Both the position numbers and the translations under genes were made by a program. 64,000 nt of DNA from VRUE01 sp036266075. Lineage in GTDB: Bacteria; Actinomycetota; Thermoleophilia; Solirubrobacterales; 70-9. The DNA lies in the NCBI GenBank assembly GCA_036266075.1, contig DATANV010000006.1, positions 310,001 through 374,000 of the forward strand. The letters run 5' to 3'. Under the pieces are notes generated by a model. That model had not been told where the DNA came from and did no database searches. It was given only the letters and a program-made list of their open reading frames with translations. Positions 1 through 7,737 of this stretch are shown here, one piece after another; within the stretch, counting starts at the first letter, position 1, and every line of letters begins with the position of its first letter.

Positions 1-275
1 AGCGCCAGCGCCGGGTCGCGGTCCATCACCTCGCCGATCGACTCGAACCCGTACTCGGAGAGGATCGACATCGTCACCTCAACCCGCGCCCGCGCCGCGT
101 CGTACAGTTCGCCGGAGTCGATCAGCTGGCCGACCGCCGGCTGGTTCTGCGGCGCGGCGACGGCGACGATCGGCACCTTCTCGGCCCGCTCGGCGACCGC
201 CTGCAGCAGCTTGCGCCCGCCCGCGACCTCGTTGAGGAAGACGAGCAAGGGGCGTGGCTCGGACGCGCCGCTCAC
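1..275 (-). CDS. UspA-like small protein, 3' end cut off by window edge
   Basis: Ninety-one codons are present from a GTG start; the rest lies beyond base 1. The start overlaps the coxA stop codon by four bases (GTGA), so it is probably translated with the oxidase genes. The translation opens with a beta strand and a glycine turn (LLVFLNEVAGGRKLL), then a strand-like VPIVAVAAPQNQP segment, then a helix that may follow a membrane-free alpha/beta fold. This resembles the short UspA-like proteins that occur singly in Actinobacteria. No catalytic residues can be assigned and the C-terminal half is not visible. Function is unknown; a stress or nucleotide-binding role is inferred from fold resemblance only. 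Confidence 0.55.
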   Translation of the reverse strand, partial: MSGASEPRPLLVFLNEVAGGRKLLQAVAERAEKVPIVAVAAPQNQPAVGQLIDSGELYDAARARVEVTMSILSEYGFESIGEVMDRDPALA

Positions 276-2176
276 GTCGTCCCCGCCACGGTGGGCTGCG
301 GCTCGCGAACCTCGGCCCCCTCACCGCCCATGATCGCGTGCCGGGCGCCCGGCACGCCGAACTCGTACGGGCCGCCGACCACGCGCGGGATCTCGTCGAA
401 GTTGAAGATCGGCGGCGGCGACGAGACCTGCCACTCGATCGTCTTCGCCCGCCACGGGTTGGCTTCCGCCCGCGGCCCGAAGCGCCAGCTGACGACCATG
501 TTGTAGAGGAAGACGAGCTGCACGGCGCCGAGGATGAAGGCACCGCAGCTGATCAAGAGGTTCCACTCGCCGAACTGGGCGGCGTAATCGGCGACGCGGC
601 GCGGCATCCCGTCCATGCCGACCCAATGCATCGGGATGAAGGTGACCCAGGTGCCGGACAGGGTCCCCCAGAAGTGGATGCGCCCCAGCCGCTCGTCGTA
701 CATCCGCCCGGTCATCTTCGGGAACCAGTGGTAGATCCCGGCGAAGATCGTGAAGACAGAGCCGCCGAAGAGGACGAAGTGGATGTGGGCAACGATGAAG
801 TAGGTGTCGGAGACGTGGATGTCGATCGGCACCATGCCGAGCATGACGCCGCTGATGCCGCCGATCGTGAAGGTGACGATGAAGGCCAACGCGAAGAGCA
901 TCGCCGTCGAGTAGGTGTGGATCTTGCCGAAGTAGAGCGTCCCCAGCCAGGAGAAGATCTTGATCCCGGTCGGCACGGCGATCAAAAGCGTGGTGATCAT
1001 CATCGGCACGCGCAGCCAGCTGAACATGCCGGCGACGAACATGTGGTGCGCCCAGACGGAGTAGCTGAGGACGACGATCCCGATCAGCGCCAGGGCCATC
1101 AGCCGGTAGCCGAAGATCGGCTTGCGGGCATGGGTCGAGATGACCTCGGAGATGATCCCGAATCCGGGCAGCATCATGATGTAGACGGCCGGGTGCGAGT
1201 AGAACCAGAAGATGTGCTGGTAGCTGATCACGTCGCCACCGCCGGCGAACTGGAAGAACTGGGTGTGCAGCACGCGGTCGAAGAGGACCATGAACTGGGC
1301 GCCGGCGATGAAGGGCGTCGCGGCGACGACCAGCAGCGAGGTCGAGAGGTTCGCCCAGACCAGCAGCGGCATCCGCCAGAAGGTCATGCCGGGCGCGCGC
1401 ATGGTGATGATCGTCACCAGGAAGTTGAGCGCCGTGGCGATCGACGAGGCGCCGGCGAACTGCACCCCAAGGTTGAAGAACGACTGACCTAGCGGCGCCC
1501 CCGTGGAGAGCGGCGCGTAGCCGGTCCAGCCAGCGTCGAAGGCGCCGCCCGGGGCGAGGAAGCTGCCGATGAAGAGCAGGCCGGCGAGCGGCAGCATCCA
1601 AAAGCTGAGCGCGTTGAGGCGCGGGAAGGCCATGTCCGGCGCGCCGATCATCAGCGGCAGCACGTAGTTGGCGATGCCGGCGAAGACTGGGATGACGAAG
1701 ACGAAGATCATCAGCACCGCGTGGGTCGAGAAGAGGCTGTTGTAGGTGGCGCCGTCGACGATCTGCGTGCCCGGCTGCGCCAGCTCGGCCCGGATCAGCA
1801 TCGCCATCAGGCCGCCCACGAAGAAAAAGAAGAAGGTCGTGCAGATGTACTGGATGCCGATCACCTTGTGGTCGGTGTTGAAGCGGAAGTAGTCGCGCCA
1901 GCTCTTGGCACCGTGCTGGGAGTGGTCCTCGGGGATCGTCGGCATGCCGGCCGCCCAGCGCAGCCAGTAGTCGAAGCAGCCGAAGCCGGCGAGGAAGCCG
2001 AGCGGGCCGGTGACCAGCGGCACGACGACGTGCGGGTAGCCGGTCTGCTCGGTCTGCCAGATGGGCAGGCCGGAGATATCGCGCAGGACGACAACGAGGC
2101 CGACGCCGAAGGCCGCCGCCGCCACGGCACCGAGCAGGCCTCGAATCCATCCCGGTCGCTTGATCGCTGCCACCAT
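272..2176 (-). CDS. ctaD: Cytochrome c oxidase subunit I, A2-type
   Basis: This is the catalytic subunit of the aa3-type terminal oxidase, which reduces O2 to water and pumps protons in the cytoplasmic membrane. The 634 residues hold all metal ligands: His152 and His466 (heme a), His328, His377 and His378 (CuB), and His464 (heme a3). Tyr332 is placed to cross-link to His328. The D-channel residues Asn170 and Asp181 and the K-channel Lys406 are conserved. Helix VI reads FYSHPAVY, so the usual Glu (GHPEVY) is replaced by the Tyr-Ser pair that defines A2-type heme-copper oxidases. About 95 N-terminal residues with two hydrophobic stretches (near 13-32 and 49-70) precede the canonical first helix. 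It starts 16 bp after coxB. Confidence 0.97.
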   Translation of the reverse strand: MVAAIKRPGWIRGLLGAVAAAAFGVGLVVVLRDISGLPIWQTEQTGYPHVVVPLVTGPLGFLAGFGCFDYWLRWAAGMPTIPEDHSQHGAKSWRDYFRFNTDHKVIGIQYICTTFFFFFVGGLMAMLIRAELAQPGTQIVDGATYNSLFSTHAVLMIFVFVIPVFAGIANYVLPLMIGAPDMAFPRLNALSFWMLPLAGLLFIGSFLAPGGAFDAGWTGYAPLSTGAPLGQSFFNLGVQFAGASSIATALNFLVTIITMRAPGMTFWRMPLLVWANLSTSLLVVAATPFIAGAQFMVLFDRVLHTQFFQFAGGGDVISYQHIFWFYSHPAVYIMMLPGFGIISEVISTHARKPIFGYRLMALALIGIVVLSYSVWAHHMFVAGMFSWLRVPMMITTLLIAVPTGIKIFSWLGTLYFGKIHTYSTAMLFALAFIVTFTIGGISGVMLGMVPIDIHVSDTYFIVAHIHFVLFGGSVFTIFAGIYHWFPKMTGRMYDERLGRIHFWGTLSGTWVTFIPMHWVGMDGMPRRVADYAAQFGEWNLLISCGAFILGAVQLVFLYNMVVSWRFGPRAEANPWRAKTIEWQVSSPPPIFNFDEIPRVVGGPYEFGVPGARHAIMGGEGAEVREPQPTVAGTT

Positions 2177-2192
2177 CAGTCCCTGCCCTCCA

Positions 2193-2984
2193 TTATGCCC
2201 CGCCGGCGCCGACGGGCAGCGGGTTGGTTTCCGTGTCCTCGCGGATCGACTCCAGGAAGTCGGGAGGCACCTTTTCCTTCAGGCCGCCGACCCATTTGCG
2301 GAATTGCGCCGAGGTCTCGACCACGACCTCGGCCCGCATCGTCGCGTGGCCGAGACCGCACAGCTCGGTACAGATCAGCTGGTAGGTGCCGACCTTGTCG
2401 GGCGTCACAGTCGCCGTCGTCGTGATCCCGGGCACGTTGTCTTTCTTGACCCGCCACTCCGGGACCCAGAAAGAGTGGATCACGTCCTGGGCATGCATTT
2501 TGAACTGAACCTGGCGATTGACCGGCACGTGCAGCTCGCCCTGCGACCAGACGTTGCCTTTGCCGGGATAACCGAAGCTCCAGGCGAACTGCTGGGAGAA
2601 GACGTCGACGGTGAGCGGGTTGTCGGCCTTTTCTTCGATGTCGTTCAAGACCGCCCAGCTGTAGCCGGCGCCGAAGAGGACGATGATCGTCGGGATCAGC
2701 GTCCAGGCCACCTCGAGCCGGGTGTTGCCGTGGATCGGCTCGCCGTCGGACTCGTCGCCCGGTTTGGCTTTGAATTTCCAAAGGGCGTAGAAGAGCATCA
2801 CCATAACCAGCGAGAAAACGAAGGCCGAGAGGACGATCATCACGTTGAGCAGGTCGTCGATCTTCGGCGCCGCCGTCGAGGCCTGCTCCCCGTCCCAGTT
2901 GATCGACAGCATCACCGCCGAGATCGCCGCCGTCAGGGCGACGGTGACGGCGAGCATCTTCGCTATCGGCAGGCGGCCCATCAT
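2193..2984 (-). CDS. ctaC: Cytochrome c oxidase subunit II
   Basis: This subunit carries the CuA centre that accepts electrons from cytochrome c. The 263-aa product has hydrophobic segments near 10-28, 45-69 and 93-114, followed by a periplasm-facing cupredoxin domain. The CuA ligands are complete: His170, Cys205, Glu207, Cys209, His213 and Met216 (in CTELCGLGHATM). The aromatic patch QQFAWSFGYPG around 131-141 is the usual electron-entry site. The chain stops about 45 residues after the ligands, so there is no fused cytochrome c domain. It lies 15 bp downstream of a glycosyltransferase gene on the same strand and 16 bp upstream of subunit I. Two adjacent ATG codons are possible starts; the first is used here. 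Confidence 0.96.
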   Translation of the reverse strand: MMGRLPIAKMLAVTVALTAAISAVMLSINWDGEQASTAAPKIDDLLNVMIVLSAFVFSLVMVMLFYALWKFKAKPGDESDGEPIHGNTRLEVAWTLIPTIIVLFGAGYSWAVLNDIEEKADNPLTVDVFSQQFAWSFGYPGKGNVWSQGELHVPVNRQVQFKMHAQDVIHSFWVPEWRVKKDNVPGITTTATVTPDKVGTYQLICTELCGLGHATMRAEVVVETSAQFRKWVGGLKEKVPPDFLESIREDTETNPLPVGAGGA

Positions 2985-2999
2985 CGGCGGGGGCGCATT

Positions 3000-4388
3000 C
3001 TATGCATCCGGCAGACGGTCAAGGTCGCCCCGCGATGCGGCGATGACGCCCCGCGCCACCCCCTCCCAGCTCCAGAGCCGCCGGGCAGTCTCGACCAGCG
3101 CCTCGCGGACCGCCCCACGCTCGTCCGCTGGCAGCTCCAGCCAGCGATTCAGCCGGTCGGCAATTGCCCCCACGGCCCCGATCTCGACCGGAAAAGAGAC
3201 GAGATCGGCGGCTGCGACGGGCAACGCCGCCGCCAGCTGCCGCGAGACCTCCCGCATCCCCGAGTGCCCCGCCGAGACCGGCAGCACCCCGCAGGCAGCC
3301 GCCTCCGCCGCGACCATCCCGAACGCCTCCGGAAACGTGCTCGGCATCACCAGCGCCTCGGCATCGGGCAGCAGCTCGGCAACCTCGTCGTGCTCCAGGC
3401 GGCCGATGAAATCGACCGAGGAGGCCGTCCCCTTTACAGCTTCCGCATAGCCCTTCGGCGGCTCCGCCAGAAACGCACTGAGAATCGGCAACGGCTCCTC
3501 CATCCCGCCCTCGAGCCCCCGGCCCAGCTCGGCGACCTCGCGCGCATCGTCCAAGTCGCCACCGTCGAGAGCAGTCAGCAACCTGCGCAAGCCTGGCTCG
3601 TACTCCCCGTATCCAGCAATCTGCAGCCTCACATCTGGATGCTCGATCTTGACCAGCGGCCACGCAGCCAGAAGGAGGTCAACCCCCTTGGAGACGATCA
3701 GCTTTCCCACGAAAACCACCCGCCGCAGGTGGTGCGGGGTTGGGCACCCCTCCCGGCGAGGGAGGGGTGCCCAACCCCGCGACAGGACCCGCGGCCGGAA
3801 CGCCTCCGTGTCTACGCCGGGGGGACCGAGACGCGTCTTCTCGCGCAGCCCCTCGACGTCCGGGAGCGCCGCCCAGAGCGACTCGGCGGTATGCCTGGAA
3901 CCGACCAACACGCACCTGGCGGCGCGCATCCCCTCTTCGGCATACGGCAGGAACCGCGGATGCGGTTTGACCGTGTACTCGAGGGCCGAGCCATGGATCT
4001 TCGCCGCGAACTCGCCGATCCCAGCGCGGGCGAGGATCGCCGGGCCCATCACCAGATGGCCGGCGAGGGCGGCGTCGAACCCGCCGGTGGCGTCGGCGAC
4101 CTCGCGCACCGCGGCGACGTTGGCGGCTATATAGCGGTCGAGCTCCTCGTCGCCCAGCTCGGGGAAGGCCTTGACCTCGAAGCCCTCGTAGGGGTCTTTG
4201 ACGTAGACCGGCAGCAGGCCATGGATGTCGGGATTGTGGATCTCGACGCCCTCGATGCGGATCTGGCGGTCCTGGCAGAGGAGGTGGACCTCGTGGCCGA
4301 GGCCGGCCAGGGCGCGGGCCAGGTTGGCGCTGTAGATGTTGCTGCCGGTACCGCGCAGCATGTAGCCGTGGAAGAGGAGTACGCGCAT
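3000..4388 (-). CDS. Glycosyltransferase family 4-like (GT-B fold)
   Basis: A cytosolic or membrane-associated GT-B sugar transferase of about 462 aa, acceptor unknown. It begins MRVLLFHGYMLRGTGSN, a first strand with a glycine-rich loop typical of the N-terminal Rossmann domain. The C-terminal domain begins RRVVFVGKLIVSKGVDLLL and carries a donor-site Glu region near TFPEAFGMVAAEAAA. The ATG at 4388 is chosen because upstream codons are low-complexity Arg/Pro and the domain starts exactly there. A perfect 21-bp inverted repeat lies in frame in the interdomain linker (residues about 203-218) and adds about 20 residues (RGWAPLPRREGCPTP) absent from ordinary family members. It precedes coxB-coxA; a link with the oxidase is not evident. 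Confidence 0.88.
   Translation of the reverse strand: MRVLLFHGYMLRGTGSNIYSANLARALAGLGHEVHLLCQDRQIRIEGVEIHNPDIHGLLPVYVKDPYEGFEVKAFPELGDEELDRYIAANVAAVREVADATGGFDAALAGHLVMGPAILARAGIGEFAAKIHGSALEYTVKPHPRFLPYAEEGMRAARCVLVGSRHTAESLWAALPDVEGLREKTRLGPPGVDTEAFRPRVLSRGWAPLPRREGCPTPHHLRRVVFVGKLIVSKGVDLLLAAWPLVKIEHPDVRLQIAGYGEYEPGLRRLLTALDGGDLDDAREVAELGRGLEGGMEEPLPILSAFLAEPPKGYAEAVKGTASSVDFIGRLEHDEVAELLPDAEALVMPSTFPEAFGMVAAEAAACGVLPVSAGHSGMREVSRQLAAALPVAAADLVSFPVEIGAVGAIADRLNRWLELPADERGAVREALVETARRLWSWEGVARGVIAASRGDLDRLPDA
3734..3780. repeat. Perfect 21-bp inverted repeat inside a coding region (element E1)
   Basis: The left arm (3734-3754) and right arm (3760-3780) are exact reverse complements around a 5-base loop. 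The right arm continues into CGACAGGACCCGCGG, which also flanks a diverged copy in rpsI (21871-21923). The element sits in the linker between the two Rossmann domains of the glycosyltransferase and keeps its frame open. It is not a terminator: it lies mid-gene and has no T-tract. Confidence 0.9.
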
Positions 4389-4420
4389 CGGTTCCGCGCA
4401 AGCTATTAGTCTTCGCCGCC

Positions 4421-4684
4421 GTGAACTCGAAGCAGCTCTACCGGATGCGCGCTCCGGCCTCGGGCCGCGAGGCGCTCGCCTACGCCGAGCCGGGCGAGGT
4501 CTACCTCGACCGCGAGACCGGCGAGGAGATGGTGCCGGTGGCGATGGCCCTGCCGCTCGCCCCCTCCGCATCCTCCCTGCCGCGCAGCCCCGAGAACCTG
4601 CGCGCCTGCCGTCGCTGCGACCAGCTGATCGGCCTGGACGTCAGCGACTGCCCGTATTGCGGCCTGCGCCAAGAAGCGCTCTGA
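4421..4684 (+). CDS. Small protein with C-terminal zinc-ribbon motif
   Basis: An 87-aa product starting at GTG 4421, divergent from the glycosyltransferase with 32 bp between starts. The C-terminus holds two CxxC pairs (CRRC at about 65 and CPYC at about 80) spaced as in single zinc ribbons. The N-terminal part is charged and contains GEVYLDRETGEEM, which could be a small beta unit. There is no good Shine-Dalgarno sequence and a TATTAG-like box lies about 15 bp upstream, so a leaderless message is possible. The function is unknown. Metal binding is inferred from the cysteines only. Confidence 0.65.
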   Translation: MNSKQLYRMRAPASGREALAYAEPGEVYLDRETGEEMVPVAMALPLAPSASSLPRSPENLRACRRCDQLIGLDVSDCPYCGLRQEAL

Positions 4685-4738
4685 GGCGGTCTGTCCAGCG
4701 CATACCAGCGTCCTCGGTCGCTCGGTTCGGACCACGCA

Positions 4739-4957
4739 CTAGTGTGCGCTCCCCTCACCTCGCTCCCTGCGTCCTCGGCCTGCTTGGCCAGACCACCTCA
4801 GACCAGGGACGAGGATGAGCACAAGGGCAATCGCCGCCACACCCAAAGCAACCAGATAGATGGCTCCCGCATCGGGGCCTGTTTTTTCTGCCACGACCGC
4901 TGCGACCAAGCAAACAATTGCCCAGGTCATCGGATCTTCTCGGACAATATGTCTCAT
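4739..4957 (-). CDS. Small two-helix membrane protein
   Basis: A 72-aa product with hydrophobic segments near 10-23 and 32-52 and a basic C-terminal tail (GQAGRGRRERGEGS). Its ATG overlaps the stop of the upstream 84-aa gene by four bases (ATGA), which supports both as real genes. The base composition of this stretch is clearly lower in GC than its neighbours. I do not recognise a family. It could start at a second ATG nine codons in (MTWAIV), which would put the first helix at the very N-terminus. Confidence 0.55.
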   Translation of the reverse strand: MRHIVREDPMTWAIVCLVAAVVAEKTGPDAGAIYLVALGVAAIALVLILVPGLRWSGQAGRGRRERGEGSAH

Positions 4958-5208
4958 GCATCAGAGACTAACTGAACCAGCAGCGAAACGACGAAGAAAG
5001 CACTCCCGGCGCAGAAACCGAAGAGCCCGCCCAGCTTGATCGCGCGCTCCCGCTTCTCTTGGGTGGTCAGAGAAAAGGCAACGCCAGCCAGGACGCTTCC
5101 GATAGCGGCCGTTGCGAAGGGGAGTTCGACCCCAATTTTGTCCGGCCACGGATCTTCAACGCGTGGCAACACCGCAAGAACTATCAGCCACGGGATGGTC
5201 GCTCGCAT
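4954..5208 (-). CDS. Small membrane protein, coupled to the next gene
   Basis: An 84-aa product with about three hydrophobic segments (near 5-14, 30-45 and 60-79) separated by a charged loop, TTQEKRERAIK. The stop codon overlaps the start of the 72-aa membrane protein gene (ATGA), so the two are likely made together. It sits 80 bp downstream of a secreted-protein gene on the same strand. The gap contains TTGACA on the minus strand but no convincing -10 box. The family is not recognised. The local drop in GC suggests possible acquisition by transfer. Confidence 0.55.
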   Translation of the reverse strand: MRATIPWLIVLAVLPRVEDPWPDKIGVELPFATAAIGSVLAGVAFSLTTQEKRERAIKLGGLFGFCAGSAFFVVSLLVQLVSDA

Positions 5209-5288
5209 GCCCCAACGCTGACCGAGGCCGACGCGCGTGTGGCGCGACGAATGTCAATTGTCCGTCGCGAACCGTGTACTTATCGCAG

Positions 5289-6068
5289 CTACGGCGCTTT
5301 GACGACAGTTGCCGTGTAGAGCAGGCGGGCGTTCGAGTAGTAGCAGCCGTAGGTCTTGGTTTTGCCGACGCCCTGCTGGGGGTGGCCGCCCTGGATGTCC
5401 TCCTTGGAGGAGCAGTGTTCAGGCAGGCGGCTGCCACGCCAGGTGTTTTCGTCGGCGACGTTGAAGGCGAACATCGGCGCCCAGGTGGGGATCGTCAGCG
5501 CCACGACCTGGCCCTGGAGGACGGAGAGCGGGTGATCGAGGGCGAAGATCGGGGTGCTGCCGAAGTAGGGGTTGAGCACCTCCAGCGGGCTCTGGCGGAC
5601 GAGCGTGTATTTGGGCGGGTTCGAGTCTTCGACCGGCCGCAGGACGCCGATCCGCGCCTGCGAGGGGGTGCCGAGGAATTCGTTGAAGAAGCCGACCTCG
5701 TTGGTGGTCGTTTTGCTGTCCGCGCGCGAAGGCCGGGCAAGGGTGATCGACCAGGCGACGACCTTGCCGTCGAAGGGGACCTCATAGGGCCGCGGGACGC
5801 CGCCGGCGATCGCCTGGAAGCCCGTCACGTGGCCCTCCACACGGCAGGGGATCACCTCGACGTTGTTGACGATCTTCCCCGGACAGGAGGGCGGCGGCGT
5901 TTCGTCGGCCTGGCCGAGGACGACCACCGGCGAGGGGGCCGAGTCGGCGGCGCCGGGCCAGGCCGCAGCGACCAGCAGGCCGAGGGCACAGGCGAAGCCC
6001 GCCGCGACGAGGGCGCGGCTGCGAGGGGTGCGGTTTTTGGCTGCTCCGAGCAAGATCTCAAGCTGCAA
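5289..6068 (-). CDS. Secreted or surface-anchored hypothetical protein
   Basis: An exported protein of about 259 aa with a basic N-terminus, a hydrophobic stretch (ALVAAGFACALGLLVAAAW), then a long extracellular part rich in beta-strand-like segments. Several Cys (CPGK, EHCSS, YGCYY) could form disulfides. The start is uncertain. TTG 6068 is preceded by GGAG at good spacing; an open frame continues to 6176 but reads as Arg-rich low-complexity sequence. TTG 6053 is another option. I do not recognise a named domain; similar proteins of unknown function are known from soil Actinobacteria. It is divergent from the amidase operon. Confidence 0.6.
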   Translation of the reverse strand: MQLEILLGAAKNRTPRSRALVAAGFACALGLLVAAAWPGAADSAPSPVVVLGQADETPPPSCPGKIVNNVEVIPCRVEGHVTGFQAIAGGVPRPYEVPFDGKVVAWSITLARPSRADSKTTTNEVGFFNEFLGTPSQARIGVLRPVEDSNPPKYTLVRQSPLEVLNPYFGSTPIFALDHPLSVLQGQVVALTIPTWAPMFAFNVADENTWRGSRLPEHCSSKEDIQGGHPQQGVGKTKTYGCYYSNARLLYTATVVKAP

Positions 6069-6175
6069 CCCGGCTCCGGGACTGGGGTTGCGGCTCCGAT
6101 TCTCTCGTTCGCCGCGCCGCGCCGCGCTCCTCCGCCTCCGGTGCACGATCGCGGCCAGGTAGGGTTGCCGGCGCA

Positions 6176-6370
6176 ATGGAGGCCGCGGCGCCAGACGATT
6201 TCATCCCGGCTGGGCTCGCTTCGATGGAGATCGAGGCCGACGAGGTCGACATGGCCGTGATGAATGCGGTGCACGGCTTCTTCTGGCCACCGATCCTCGA
6301 GCTGCTGGCGCTCGACATGGGCGACGTCGAGCCAGAGCGCTTCCCGGACCTCTCGCAGGCACCGCAGTGA
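6176..6370 (+). CDS. AtzG-like (DUF4089) small subunit of the amidase
   Basis: A 64-aa all-alpha protein (DDFIPAGLASMEIEADEVDMAVM) that resembles the AtzG/GatC-like helpers encoded beside amidases. Its stop overlaps the amidase GTG start by four bases (GTGA), so the two are very likely made together and associate. By analogy with GatC and AtzG it would wrap around and stabilise the amidase. The family assignment comes from length, context and pattern, not from a catalytic motif. Confidence 0.65.
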   Translation: MEAAAPDDFIPAGLASMEIEADEVDMAVMNAVHGFFWPPILELLALDMGDVEPERFPDLSQAPQ

Positions 6371-7737
6371 ACCCGCTCGACCTCACCCTGCGCGGCCAGG
6401 CGGCCGCGATCGCCGCCGGGGAGGCCGACCCGGCGGAGCTGCTCGAGGCGGCGCTGACCCGGATCGAGGAGCGCAACCCCGCCCTCAACGCGGTGGTTGA
6501 GACCTTCCCCGAGCGCTCGCGCGAGATGCTCGCCGCCGCGCCGAGCGGACCGCTGCACGGCGTGCCGATCGTCCTCAAGGACGAGTGGCCGCTGCCCTGG
6601 CGCGCGCAGCGCTTCGGCGCGGCTGAGCTGATGGCGCCGACCGCGCCTGGCGAGTCGGGGCCCTACCGCGCCCTGCGCGACTCCGGCGCGGTCGTCGTCG
6701 GGGTTGGCAACATGCACGAGCTGGGCGCCGGCAGCACCGGCAACGTCTCCTACTACGGCGCCTGCCACAACCCCTGGGACACCGCTCGCTGCCCGGGCGG
6801 CTCCTCGAGTGGCCCCGGGGCCTCCGTCGCCGCCGGCCTCGTCGCCGGCGCGGTCGGCGCCGACGGCGTCGGCTCGGTCCGCTTCCCGGCCGCCTACTGC
6901 GGCCTCACGGGCCTCAAGCCGACCTTCGGTCGCGCGGCGATGGCCGGGCACCACATGGCGCCGATCACGACGACGATCGTCTCCGGCCCGCTCTGCGCCG
7001 ACGCCGCCGACTGCCGGCTGCTGGGATCGGTGTTGTTCGGGGAGGAGCTGGGTGCAGGCGACGCCGCCGGCCTGCGCATCGGCATCGTCCGCGATGCCGT
7101 CTCCGAAGACGTGACGCCGGAGGTTGGCGAGGCCTGCACGGCGGCGATCGAGGCGCTGCGCGGCGCGACCGGCGGCAAGGTGCTCGAGGTCTCGTTGCCC
7201 GACCTCGAGCTCTCGGCCGTGGCGGCGATCATCGTGATCAACGGCGAGAGCCTCAGCCACGCGACGCCGCAGCGGCTCAACGAGATGAGCCCGGAGCTGA
7301 GCCCGATCGCCCGTGGCACGCTGAAGTACAGGATGCTGCTGCCGGCCGCGGCCACCGTCCAGGCCGGCCGCGTGCGGACGCTGATGCGGCGCCGCCTCGC
7401 CGCGCTCCACGAGGAGGTCGACGTGCTCGCCTGGCCGACCGTGCCCGCGCCGGCGCCGCCGCTCGAGGAGCCGCTGGTCGAGCTGCCCTCCGGCACCCTC
7501 ACCGCCGACCAAGCGAACGTGCGCGGCGCCGGGCTCGCCAACCTGACCGGCGTGCCGGCGATCAGCGTCCCGGTCGGACTCAGCTCGGACGGCCTGCCGA
7601 TCGCCCTTCAGCTCCAGGCGGCCTGGGGTCGCGACGAGCTCCTGCTCGACGCCGCCGAGGCGCTGGAGCGAGCCAACGGGCGCCGCTGGGTCGAGGCGCG
7701 GCCGCCGCTCGCCGAGGCCGAGCCCGCAAGCGCTTGA
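6367..7737 (+). CDS. Amidase-signature family hydrolase
   Basis: A 456-aa cytosolic hydrolase of the amidase signature family, which cleaves C-N amide bonds. The Ser-cisSer-Lys triad is visible: Lys in IVLKDEW (about 76), the cis-Ser in CPGGSSSGPG, and the nucleophile Ser in DGVGSVRFPAAYCG. The usual DTGGSIR is changed to DGVGSVR, but the Ser is kept. Substrate cannot be read from the sequence; it is not GatA, since no gatB or gatC lie nearby. It starts at a GTG overlapping the AtzG-like gene, and its stop shares one base with the ABC ATPase start (TGATG), giving one five-gene transcription unit. Confidence 0.88.
   Translation: MNPLDLTLRGQAAAIAAGEADPAELLEAALTRIEERNPALNAVVETFPERSREMLAAAPSGPLHGVPIVLKDEWPLPWRAQRFGAAELMAPTAPGESGPYRALRDSGAVVVGVGNMHELGAGSTGNVSYYGACHNPWDTARCPGGSSSGPGASVAAGLVAGAVGADGVGSVRFPAAYCGLTGLKPTFGRAAMAGHHMAPITTTIVSGPLCADAADCRLLGSVLFGEELGAGDAAGLRIGIVRDAVSEDVTPEVGEACTAAIEALRGATGGKVLEVSLPDLELSAVAAIIVINGESLSHATPQRLNEMSPELSPIARGTLKYRMLLPAAATVQAGRVRTLMRRRLAALHEEVDVLAWPTVPAPAPPLEEPLVELPSGTLTADQANVRGAGLANLTGVPAISVPVGLSSDGLPIALQLQAAWGRDELLLDAAEALERANGRRWVEARPPLAEAEPASA

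Noticed and set aside
254..1492. A 412-codon plus-strand frame opposite coxA
   Set aside because: The product is His/Asp/Arg-rich, a typical antisense artefact of GC-rich coding DNA.
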